Assembly (NCBI GenBank): GCA_902806415.1
Contig: CADCWN010000219.1
Location: 1 to 58,511 of the forward strand
Origin: an uncultured Thermomicrobiales bacterium
GTDB taxonomy: Bacteria > Chloroflexota > Chloroflexia > Thermomicrobiales > CADCWN01
Direction of reading: 5' to 3'
DNA: 58,511 nt
In this document: positions 52,345 to 58,511 of the stretch, piece after piece
How positions within the stretch are numbered: the stretch's first letter is position 1
Layout: each line of letters opens with the position of its first letter
Notes under the pieces: model-generated
The model's database searches: none
Told to the model about the DNA's origin: nothing
What the model saw: only the letters and a program-made list of their open reading frames with translations
Position numbers and translations under genes: made by a program

Positions 52345-53511
52345 CTACAGCGACCCGGCGTCCCAGCGGAAGCAGGTGCCGCCGAGGGCGCGGACGGCGG
52401 GCGCGAGTTCTGGCGCGGTCGCGACGGGGATCAGGGCGATCTGGTCGTCGCCATCCCGCTCCCAGCGCGCGTCGCCGGGCAGGGACGCGCTCCCGGCCCC
52501 GGCGGGGAGGCGCGCGACCCAGGGGCCGCCGGGGGCGGCCGGGGTGACGAAGGGGGCGTCGGGCGCGGGGTAGTCCAGCGGCGTGCGCCTGGCGACGGCG
52601 AGGGCGACATCGCCGAGGAGCGCCCCGGCGGTCGGGGCGGGACCGGCCCCCGGCCCGGTGAGGGTGGTCGCGCCGATCAGCGGGCCTTCGACGCGGATCG
52701 CGTTGCCGGAGCCGGCGGGCGAGGCGAGCGGATCGGCGATGGGGAGAGCGGTCGGCTCGACCGACGCTCGGAGCACGCCGTCCTCGCCACGGATGGCGCG
52801 CGCCAGGTATTTCACCCGCGCGCCGCGTGCGGCGGCCCAGCGGAGGTCGGCGGGGCTGATATCCGCGAGTGGGCGGCGCGAGATGGCGGTCGGGTCGAGC
52901 CGGATGCCGAAGGCGAGCGCGACGAGGATCGCCAGCTTCGCCGCCGGGTCGTGCCCGTCCACATCGGCGGAGGGGTCGGGCTCGGCAAAGCCCGCAGCCT
53001 GCGCGTCGGCGAGAGCCTCGGCGTAGGTCTGCCCGGCCTCGATCCCCGAGAGGATCGCGTTCGTCGTGCCGTTGACGACGCCGCCGATCGCGGTGAGTCG
53101 CTGGCCCCCGGCCAATTGGCGCAGGGCGGCGATGATCGGCACCCCGCCGCCGACGCACGCCTCGATGCCGAGTCCGACGCCGCGCTCCCGCGCCAGGGCG
53201 AACAGGCGCGGACCGTGCAGGGCGATCGCGACCTTGTTGGCGGTGGCGACCGGGCGACCGGCCCCGAGGGCGGCGGCGATCAGATCGGCGGCGGGTTGCT
53301 CGCCGCCGAGGACTTCGACGACCGGACCGTCACCGGCAAGGGCGACCGCCGGGTCGGTCGTCAGGCAGGCCGGGGGCAGCAACGCCTCGCGCGCCCGCGT
53401 TGTGTCGCGCACGAGGGCATGTCGGACGGACCACTGCGCGCCCGGCGCATCGCAGGCGCGGGCAACGCCGCTGCCGACCACGCCGAGGCCGAGGAGGGTG
53501 AGTTCGTTCAA
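52345..53511 (-). CDS. hom: Homoserine dehydrogenase
   Basis: 388 residues from a TTG at 53511, which has AAAGGAG nine bases upstream. The longer frame to 53568 is only a translation of the heptamer repeat. ELTLLGLGVVGSGVARACD is the nucleotide-binding start, and GVVNGTTNAILSGIEAGQTY plus AGFAEPDPSADVDGHDPAAK are the homoserine dehydrogenase signatures. It reduces aspartate semialdehyde to homoserine for threonine, methionine and isoleucine. The classical ACT domain near the C-terminus is not recognisable, so feedback control by threonine may be reduced; the region after residue 310 is divergent. It is the third gene of ask-asd-hom. Confidence 0.9.
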   Translation of the reverse strand: MNELTLLGLGVVGSGVARACDAPGAQWSVRHALVRDTTRAREALLPPACLTTDPAVALAGDGPVVEVLGGEQPAADLIAAALGAGRPVATANKVAIALHGPRLFALARERGVGLGIEACVGGGVPIIAALRQLAGGQRLTAIGGVVNGTTNAILSGIEAGQTYAEALADAQAAGFAEPDPSADVDGHDPAAKLAILVALAFGIRLDPTAISRRPLADISPADLRWAAARGARVKYLARAIRGEDGVLRASVEPTALPIADPLASPAGSGNAIRVEGPLIGATTLTGPGAGPAPTAGALLGDVALAVARRTPLDYPAPDAPFVTPAAPGGPWVARLPAGAGSASLPGDARWERDGDDQIALIPVATAPELAPAVRALGGTCFRWDAGSL

Positions 53512-53532
53512 GGGGGGTAGCTCCTTTGAGTG

Positions 53533-53633
53533 GTCCGTAGTCGGTAGTCCGTAGTCCGTAGGGGACACGGAGGAAGCCGGTTGCGTCGATTCTTTCCAGG
53601 CGCTCTACGGACTACGGACTACCGACTACGGAC
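53533..53633. repeat. Perfect 29-bp heptamer inverted repeat with 43-nt loop
   Basis: Arms 53533-53561 and 53605-53633 are exact reverse complements composed of tccgtag-type heptamers. The loop is 43 nt. It lies between asd and hom in the operon. Confidence 0.9.
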
Positions 53634-53636
53634 TCG

Positions 53637-54743
53637 TTACCGCGCGCTGCCAGACAGCACACCGCCGACGCTGAGGCCAGGGAGATGCCCTTGCGCCAGC
53701 AGCATCTCGGCGTTGAGGATCGAGGCTCCGGCCGCGCCGCGGATGGTGTTGTGGCCGAGCAGGACGAACTTCGCCCCGAGGATCGGGCAAGGGCGAAGAC
53801 GACCGACGACGGTCGCCATCCCCCGCTCGAGGTCGCGGTCGAGGGCGGGCTGCGGGCGATCGTCCGCGTTGAGGAGGACGATCGGGTGTACCGGGGCGCT
53901 CGGCAGACCGAGCGCCTGGGGCGGGCCGCTGAAGTCGCGCAGGGCGGCGGCGATCTCGTCCAGAGACGCCTCGCGCCCGAGGCGGACGGAGACCGCCTCG
54001 GTGTGGCCGTCCCGCACCGGGACGCGCGTGCAGGTGGCGCTGACAACGGCGGGGGCGTCACTGAACCCCCCCATCGGGTCGAAGTCGCCGAGAATCTTGC
54101 GCGTCTCGATCGCCATCTTCTCTTCCTCGCCGCCGATGTACGGGACGATGTTGTCGATCAGGTCGAGCGACGGCACCCCCGGATAGCCCGCGCCGGAGGT
54201 CGCTTGCAGGGTGGTGACGAGGACGGCATCGAGGCCGAACGCATCCTGCAACGGCTTGAGCGCGAGGACGAGATGGATCGTCGAGCAGTTGGGGTTGGTG
54301 ATGATCGCGCCCGACCAGCCGCGCGCCGTGCGCTGGCCGGCCAGTGCGGCGGCGTGATCGGCGTTGACCTCCGGGACGATCAGCGGCACATCCGGCTCCA
54401 TCCGGTGGTTGCGCGCATTGCTGAACACGACCTTACCGGCGACTGCGAACCGCGCCTCGATCGCGCCCGCCGACTCCGCTGGGAGGGCGGAGAAGAGGAT
54501 CGGGCTGGTCAGCTCCTCGTCCGGCCCGCGCACGATCAGGTCGCGCGCCCCCTCCGGCGGGCCACCCGGCAGTCGCCACGCCGCGACCTCGCCATAGGGG
54601 CGACCCGCGCCGCGCTCGGAGCCGCTGACCTCGCGCAGCTCGAACCAGGGATGATCGGTCAGCAGTTGGACGAAACGCTGCCCGACCGCGCCCGTCGCGG
54701 CCAGCACACCGACGGGGATACGATCGCCTCGGGAGGGGTTCAT
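53637..54743 (-). CDS. asd: Aspartate-semialdehyde dehydrogenase
   Basis: 368 residues from the ATG at 54743 with AAAGGAG upstream. The N-terminus IPVGVLAATGAVGQRFVQLL binds NADP, and ITNPNCSTIHLVLALKPLQ carries the catalytic cysteine. TTLQATSGAGYPGVPSLDLI and VPVRDGHTEAVSVRL follow, typical of the archaeal/fungal-type Asd. It reduces aspartyl phosphate to aspartate semialdehyde. The second gene of the operon, 72 bp after ask; a very long overlapping frame to 55883 is an out-of-frame shadow of ask. Confidence 0.95.
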   Translation of the reverse strand: MNPSRGDRIPVGVLAATGAVGQRFVQLLTDHPWFELREVSGSERGAGRPYGEVAAWRLPGGPPEGARDLIVRGPDEELTSPILFSALPAESAGAIEARFAVAGKVVFSNARNHRMEPDVPLIVPEVNADHAAALAGQRTARGWSGAIITNPNCSTIHLVLALKPLQDAFGLDAVLVTTLQATSGAGYPGVPSLDLIDNIVPYIGGEEEKMAIETRKILGDFDPMGGFSDAPAVVSATCTRVPVRDGHTEAVSVRLGREASLDEIAAALRDFSGPPQALGLPSAPVHPIVLLNADDRPQPALDRDLERGMATVVGRLRPCPILGAKFVLLGHNTIRGAAGASILNAEMLLAQGHLPGLSVGGVLSGSAR

Positions 54744-54760
54744 GCGATGCTCCTTTCCGG

Positions 54761-54795
54761 GTTGAAGGTCCAAGGTCGAAAGTCGAAGGTCGGGA
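54761..54795. repeat. Single heptamer-repeat arm between ask and asd
   Basis: Tandem gtcgaag/gtccaag-type heptamers without a matching inverted arm. Confidence 0.6.
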
Positions 54796-54814
54796 GATAC
54801 GTACCCACGGCAGG

Positions 54815-56251
54815 TCAGTCGGCGACGACAAGCTCTTCGCGCGCGGGTGCGTGTGCGCCGTTGGCGATCAATTCGTCGTGGAGGACGCGCATGGCGAGGG
54901 CTTCGTCGGCGGCGTGGAGGACGCAGGAGATATTCAACTCCGAGCCGCCCTGGGCGATCGCCAGGATATTGCAATCGTGTCGCCCGAGCGTGCCGAAGAC
55001 GCGCCCCGCGACCCCCGGTGCGCCGCGCATCCCCGCGCCCACGGTCGCCAGGATACAGACCTGGCGCTCGACGCCGATCGAGGAGAGTTCGCCGCGCGCC
55101 AGTTCGCTGGCGAATTCGGTCTCCAGGCCGAGCCGCAGTTCCTCGCCCGAACTGGCCGGGACGACGAAGCAAACGTTGTGCTCCGAGGACGATTGCGAGA
55201 GGAGGAGGATATTGGCTTCGTAGGCGGCCATCACCCCGCAGGCGCGGGCGACGATCCGCGGGCCGCCGACGAGCCCCGAGCCTTCCACGGTGAGGAGTGT
55301 CGCCTTGCCGATCGAGGTGAGGGCGCGCACCGCGCGCTCGGTCGGCCCGGCCTCGGACGAGATCAGCGTGCCGGGGAACTCGGGCTCGAAGGTGTTGAGG
55401 ATGCGGATCGGGATCTCCTTGGCGGCGGCGGGAACCATCGTGCGCGGGTGGATGACTTTCGCGCCGAAGTAGGAGAGTTCCGCCGCCTCGGCGTAGCTGA
55501 GGGTCGGGATCGGGCGGGCGTCGCGGACGAGGTTGGGATCGGCGGTGAGGACGCCATTGACATCGGTCCAGATCCAGACCTCGCGGGCGTCGAGCGCATG
55601 GCCGAGGATGCTGGCGGAATAGTCGGATGCGCCGCGTCCGAGGATCGTCTGCACCCCCTCCGGCGTCGCGCCGACGAAGCCGCTGACGACCGGCACCGTC
55701 CCCGCCTCGATCAGCGGCCGCAAGGTCGCCCCGGCCCGCTCGCTCGTCGCCGCCAGGTCGGGGCTGGCCTCGCCGAAGCGCCGGTCGGTGACGATCACCC
55801 GTTCGCCGCCGACAACCTGGGCGACGAGGCCGCGCTCGCGCAGCGCCCCGGCGAGGATCGGTACCAGGCAGCCTTCGCCCCACCCGGCGATCCTGTCGCG
55901 GCTGCGCGGGCTCAACTCGCCCAGCAGCGTGACGCCGGTGAGGCTGCGCCGCAACTGCGCCAGGCGCCCCGCGACCTCGCGATGGACCTCCTGCCGATTG
56001 GTCTGCTCGTCCAGCGCCTCCTCGACGGCGTGGAAATGGCGCTCGCGCAACTCGCGCAGGGTGGCGCGCACGGCCTTGCGATCTCCCGTCGCCGCCGCAT
56101 TCGCCACGTTGAGCAGCAGATCGGTCACCCCGCGCATCGCCGAGGCGACAACAACCGGCCGCTGCTCCCGATGCTGCGCGACGATCGCGGCCACCCCGCG
56201 CAACTGTCTACCCCCCCCGACCGAGGTCCCGCCGAACTTCATGACCAGCAT
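54815..56251 (-). CDS. ask: Aspartate kinase
   Basis: 478 residues from the ATG at 56251, preceded by GGGAG; the frame to 56335 adds only repeat-encoded residues. VMKFGGTSVGGGRQLRGVAA is the kinase signature, followed by ILGRGASDYSASILGHAL and DVNGVLTADPNLV. Two ACT-type regulatory segments are visible at the C-terminus (LLTVEGSGLVG and ILATVGAGMRGAPGVAG). It phosphorylates aspartate, the first committed step to threonine, methionine, lysine and isoleucine. Its transcript begins with a Thr/Ile leader peptide and terminator (56390-56536), so expression is probably controlled by the charging of threonyl- or isoleucyl-tRNA. Confidence 0.95.
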   Translation of the reverse strand: MLVMKFGGTSVGGGRQLRGVAAIVAQHREQRPVVVASAMRGVTDLLLNVANAAATGDRKAVRATLRELRERHFHAVEEALDEQTNRQEVHREVAGRLAQLRRSLTGVTLLGELSPRSRDRIAGWGEGCLVPILAGALRERGLVAQVVGGERVIVTDRRFGEASPDLAATSERAGATLRPLIEAGTVPVVSGFVGATPEGVQTILGRGASDYSASILGHALDAREVWIWTDVNGVLTADPNLVRDARPIPTLSYAEAAELSYFGAKVIHPRTMVPAAAKEIPIRILNTFEPEFPGTLISSEAGPTERAVRALTSIGKATLLTVEGSGLVGGPRIVARACGVMAAYEANILLLSQSSSEHNVCFVVPASSGEELRLGLETEFASELARGELSSIGVERQVCILATVGAGMRGAPGVAGRVFGTLGRHDCNILAIAQGGSELNISCVLHAADEALAMRVLHDELIANGAHAPAREELVVAD

Positions 56252-56276
56252 CGTTTGCGCTCCCTTGTCAGTCCGT

Positions 56277-56369
56277 AGTCGGCAGTCGGTAGTCGGTAGT
56301 AGCTGGGCGGTGGTATTACAGCGCTGCGCTGGCAAGCGAATCCTTACTACCGACTACCGACTGCCGACT
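56277..56369. repeat. Heptamer inverted repeat upstream of ask
   Basis: Arms 56277-56302 and 56344-56369 match at 25 of 26 positions, built of tcggtag/tcggcag heptamers, with a 41-nt loop. It lies between the attenuator terminator and the ask start codon. Confidence 0.85.
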
Positions 56370-56389
56370 GCCCACTCCCCCATTCGGGC

Positions 56390-56421
56390 AAACAAAAATG
56401 CAGAGGAACTATCCCCTGCAT
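56390..56421 (-). terminator. Intrinsic terminator of the ask leader (attenuator)
   Basis: On the minus strand an ATGCAGGGGA arm (56412-56421) pairs with TTCCTCTGCAT (with one G-U pair) and is followed directly by TTTTTGTTT. This is the only hairpin in the window with a classical T-run. It lies about 140 bases upstream of ask, behind the leader ORF. Confidence 0.85.
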
Positions 56422-56423
56422 CT

Positions 56424-56495
56424 CCCACCGGCTTGGCCTTGTTGACGTGACGCTACGGGCACATACCGCAGCGCCCGTCGGCCGAAGCCGGTGGG
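56424..56495 (-). promoter_or_regulatory. Long-range stem in the ask leader
   Basis: CCCACCGGCTT (56485-56495) pairs perfectly with AAGCCGGTGGG (56424-56434). A 4-bp GGCC extension after a one-base bulge brings the total to about 15 bp. The stem encloses a 6-bp hairpin and the leader stop codon. Its 5' half overlaps the codons just after the Thr/Ile block, where a stalled ribosome would disrupt it. How it excludes or permits the terminator was not resolved by eye. Confidence 0.6.
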
Positions 56496-56536
56496 CGCAT
56501 AGTGGTAATGCTAGTAATCGTCGCCGCAAAGAACAC
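56453..56536 (-). CDS. Threonine/isoleucine leader peptide of ask-asd-hom
   Basis: 27 codons from a GTG at 56536 with GGGAG seven bases upstream, ending in TAG at 56453. Codons 6-13 read Thr-Ile-Thr-Ser-Ile-Thr-Thr-Met, giving four Thr, two Ile and one Met within eight codons. These are the very end-products of the operon behind it. The composition and position resemble thrL of enterobacteria, but no sequence homology is claimed. It starts about 26 bases after the predicted transcription start and ends 32 bases ahead of the terminator stem. Too short for ordinary gene finders. Confidence 0.75.
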   Translation of the reverse strand: MFFAATITSITTMRPPASADGRCGMCP

Positions 56537-56569
56537 GCGCGTACTCCCTAACTCTTGTCACTGTGTCGT

Positions 56570-56598
56570 ATCCTACCGGGCGAAGGACGATCTGTCAA
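56570..56598 (-). promoter_or_regulatory. Promoter of the ask-asd-hom leader
   Basis: TTGACA (56593-56598), exactly 17 bases, then TAGGAT (56570-56575) on the minus strand. Transcription would start near 56563, giving a leader of roughly 170 bases up to the terminator. Confidence 0.75.
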
Positions 56599-56648
56599 GC
56601 ACCTGCCGCGATCGTCGGGGATCGGGCAAGGTACAATGAGAGTATTCG

Positions 56649-56765
56649 TGGGCCGGTGGGCGAGTGGAACAGAGGTATTGGCTTTACGGGCAACCGCCTT
56701 GCCATGCCACACAGACGGCAGTGTCTCCGTCGCTGGCCCACTGCCCCACTGGCCCACTCGCCAAG
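56649..56765. repeat. Weak heptamer-like inverted repeat ahead of an SDR gene
   Basis: The right part (about 56732-56762) has tandem tggccca/ctgcccc heptamers. The left part (about 56649-56667) carries a similar sequence in inverted orientation with lower identity. The following AAGGAG serves the SDR gene. Confidence 0.5.
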
Positions 56766-56774
56766 GAGCCTATG

Positions 56775-57551
56775 ATGCCGCATATCCGCGAACTCTTCGA
56801 TCTGACCGGCAAGGTAGCCCTCGTCACCGGTGGATCGCGCGGGCTGGGGCGCGAGATCGCCGAGGGGCTGGCGGAGGCCGGGGCGACCGTGGCGATCACC
56901 GCGCGGCGAGAGCAATGGCTGGGGCCGACGCAAGAGGAGTTGCGTGCTGCCGGACTGGCCGTGACGGCGCACGCCTGTGACGTGACCGATCCGGCGGCGG
57001 TGGTGGCGCTCGTCGAGCGGATCGTGGCCGACCACGGCGCGCTCGACATCGTCGTCAACAATGCCGGCATCTCCTGGGGGGGCGCGGCGGAGGAGATGGC
57101 GGTCGAGAATTTCCGCAAGGTGGTCGATACGAACGTGACCGGCACCTTCCTGGTCTCGCAAGCCGCCGCGCGCCGGATGATCCCGCGCGGGCGCGGCGTC
57201 ATCATCAATACCGCCTCGATCGCCGGGATCAACGGCTCGGCGCCGGAGGTCTTGCGGGCGGTCGGGTACAGCGCATCGAAGGGCGCGGTGATCGCCCTGA
57301 CTCGCCAACTGGCGACCGAGTGGGCGGCGCACGGCATCCGCGTCAACGCGATCGCCCCCGGCTTCTTCCCCAGCCGGATGACCGAGGCGGTGATCGCGCA
57401 AGGGGGCGAGCGAATGACCGCCGACGTGCCGCTCGGGCGACTCGGGCGCGCGGGCGAGTTGAAGGGGGTCGTCCTCTTCCTCGCCTCGGACGCGGCCAGC
57501 TACATCACCGGCCAGACGCTCATCGTCGATGGCGGGGCGACTGCTTGGTAG
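56775..57551 (+). CDS. Short-chain dehydrogenase/reductase (gluconate 5-dehydrogenase-like)
   Basis: 258 residues from the ATG at 56775; an ATG one codon earlier is too close to AAGGAG. LFDLTGKVALVTGGSRGLGR carries the cofactor motif, IVVNNAGISWGG the NNAG motif and YSASKGAVIALT the catalytic YxxxK. It ends ITGQTLIVDGGATAW. The N-terminus (IRELFDLTGKVA) resembles the gluconate 5-dehydrogenase group, but SDR substrates cannot be assigned from this alone. It is followed by a second SDR 32 bp downstream, likely co-transcribed. Confidence 0.9.
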   Translation: MPHIRELFDLTGKVALVTGGSRGLGREIAEGLAEAGATVAITARREQWLGPTQEELRAAGLAVTAHACDVTDPAAVVALVERIVADHGALDIVVNNAGISWGGAAEEMAVENFRKVVDTNVTGTFLVSQAAARRMIPRGRGVIINTASIAGINGSAPEVLRAVGYSASKGAVIALTRQLATEWAAHGIRVNAIAPGFFPSRMTEAVIAQGGERMTADVPLGRLGRAGELKGVVLFLASDAASYITGQTLIVDGGATAW

Positions 57552-57583
57552 CGCCCCTCGCTCGGGGGGGACAGGGGGAGCCG

Positions 57584-58357
57584 ATGGGCCGACTGCAGGA
57601 CAAGGTCGCGGTAATCACCGGCGCCGGCTCCGGGCTGGGGCGTGCGATGGCCCTGCGCTTCGCCGCCGAGGGTGCGCGCGTGCTGGTGACCGATCTCGAT
57701 GAGGCGAGCGGGCGGGAGACGGTCGCGACCATCGAGGAAGGAGGCGCGACGGAGGCCGTGGCGTTTCGCCGCGTCGATGTGACGGTCGAGGCCGATTGCG
57801 AAGGGGCGATCGCCGAGGCGGTCGAGCGGTGGGGGCGGCTCGATCTGCTCGTCGCCAACGCGGGGATCGGCGCGCCGGGCTCCATCGCGACCCTCGCGCG
57901 GGAGGACTGGGATCGGGTGCTGGCCGTCAACCTCACCGGCCCGTTCCTCTGCGCGAAGCACGCCTTCCGGGCGATGCAGCGGGGGGGCGGAGTCATCCTG
58001 ATCACCGCCTCGGTCGCCGGGCTGGGCGGGACGCCGCGCCTGGGGGCTTATGGGCCGTCGAAGGCGGGCGCGATCCAGCTGATGCAGACGCTGGCGCTGG
58101 AAGGGGCGCGGTTCAATATCCGCGCCAACGCCCTCTGCCCGGTCTGGACCGAGACGCCGATGGTCGATACATTCGTCGGGGCGATCGGCGGGCGGCGGGC
58201 CGACGCGATGCGCGAGCGCCTGATATCCGACATCCCGCTCGGACGCCTGGGCTCCCCGGACGACGTCGCCAGCGCCGCCGTCTACCTCGCCTCGGACGAG
58301 GCGGCATTCATCAGCGGCGTCGCCTTCCCGATTGACGGCGCACACGGGGCGCGCTGA
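57584..58357 (+). CDS. Short-chain dehydrogenase/reductase
   Basis: 257 residues from the ATG at 57584 with GGGGGAG upstream. GRLQDKVAVITGAGSGLGRA holds the TGxxxGxG motif and LLVANAGIG an NAG variant. LITASVAGLGG and the catalytic YGPSK follow, and it ends FISGVAFPIDGAHGAR. The classical SDR fold and length are intact. Together with the SDR upstream it may carry out two linked oxidoreduction steps on a sugar or hydroxyacid. The much longer frame starting at 57320 overlaps the previous gene and is not used. Confidence 0.9.
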   Translation: MGRLQDKVAVITGAGSGLGRAMALRFAAEGARVLVTDLDEASGRETVATIEEGGATEAVAFRRVDVTVEADCEGAIAEAVERWGRLDLLVANAGIGAPGSIATLAREDWDRVLAVNLTGPFLCAKHAFRAMQRGGGVILITASVAGLGGTPRLGAYGPSKAGAIQLMQTLALEGARFNIRANALCPVWTETPMVDTFVGAIGGRRADAMRERLISDIPLGRLGSPDDVASAAVYLASDEAAFISGVAFPIDGAHGAR

Positions 58358-58384
58358 CCCTCTCACAATATGGCATAACAACAA

Positions 58385-58424
58385 CGGCGGGCGGGGGTGT
58401 AGCCCCGCCCCCCGCTCAGTTTTC
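58385..58424 (+). terminator. GC-rich hairpin with short T-run after the SDR pair
   Basis: A stem of gcgggcgggg with its near-complement around tgtag, followed by cagtttt. It lies about 30 bases after the last stop. Confidence 0.6.
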
Positions 58425-58426
58425 CT

Positions 58427-58450
58427 CACCCTCCCTTGTTGGGGAGGGTG
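58427..58450 (+). terminator. 9-bp hairpin near the window end
   Basis: caccctccc and its exact reverse complement around ttgttg, directly after the previous terminator. It is the same type as the hairpin at 52281-52308. Confidence 0.4.
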
Positions 58451-58511
58451 GCTGGCGGGCATTTTTCTGTCTTTCAGCAAGATTTATTCTTACTTTCAGC
58501 ACGATCAATTC

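Noticed and set aside
54815-55883. Very long frame overlapping ask on the same strand and ending in asd
   Set aside because: Its first half is an Arg-rich shadow of ask; the real asd starts at 54743 with a good ribosome-binding site.
56390-56536. T-box or known riboswitch ahead of ask
   Set aside because: No T-box AGGGTGG-like sequence was found and the fold does not match a SAM, lysine or other riboswitch I know; the leader peptide explains the region better.

Overview
The window is a GC-rich bacterial chromosome segment of about 58.5 kb. No rRNA, tRNA, CRISPR array, phage or transposase gene was recognised. Gene content suggests a Chloroflexota bacterium, perhaps near Thermomicrobia. The evidence is a secreted glycosidase-like protein with FGYPI/YFERARxEYHPEN repeats, an alpha-glucan phosphorylase of the short 700-residue type, RNase J, an ANTAR regulator, an hspR-clpB pair and ThyX rather than ThyA. 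This assignment is inferred from family content, not from a marker gene.

Layout. 1-3049 (minus): an ABC exporter operon with an ATPase, an internally deleted 70-aa permease, a full permease and a permease running off the window, plus a frameshifted four-helix-bundle gene. 3193-6226 (minus): oligoendopeptidase F, a DCC-family protein and a Nudix hydrolase. 6450-11372 (minus): a molybdenum-hydroxylase maturation set (CoxD-like MoxR ATPase, CoxE-like VWA protein, XdhC split in two genes, MocA) interrupted by a decayed toxin with an intact antitoxin; the hydroxylase itself is absent. 11564-19499 (minus): RNase J, small-molecule catabolic genes (DapA-like lyase, frameshifted BtpA, SDR, M20 amidohydrolase) and a NERD-domain protein. 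19921-26300 (minus): ANTAR regulator, argS broken by one in-frame TGA, remnants of toxin-antitoxin-like genes, clpB and its repressor hspR. 26589-30428 (plus): a helix-hairpin-helix protein, an XPB helicase and a Bax1/DUF790 protein behind a promoter carrying a Gram-positive-type LexA box. 30507-43133: two secreted glycosidase-like proteins around thioredoxin-like, SelW-like, glycogen phosphorylase, dipeptidase, EVE, adenosine deaminase, GNAT and CYTH genes. 43333-52177: ThyX with a 449-residue HNH intein, a penicillin-acylase-family enzyme, two tiny membrane proteins, a BNR-repeat lipoprotein and an isoaspartyl methyltransferase. 52345-56598 (minus): the ask-asd-hom operon behind a transcription attenuator. 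56775-58357 (plus): two SDR dehydrogenases.

The strongest regulatory finds are (i) a Thr/Ile leader peptide plus terminator ahead of ask-asd-hom, resembling enterobacterial thrL logic, (ii) a LexA-type operator over the promoter of an XPB-Bax1 repair module, and (iii) a HAIR-like dyad over the -35 of hspR-clpB.

A recurrent feature is a family of intergenic inverted repeats of about 100 bp. Each arm (about 22-31 bp) is built of diverged tandem heptamers and surrounds a loop often of about 43 nt. The heptamer sequence differs at each locus, and one pair of arms encloses the four-helix-bundle pseudogene. Several genes are broken (four-helix-bundle gene, toxin, btpA, argS). Because argS is normally essential, some of these lesions could be sequencing errors rather than real decay.
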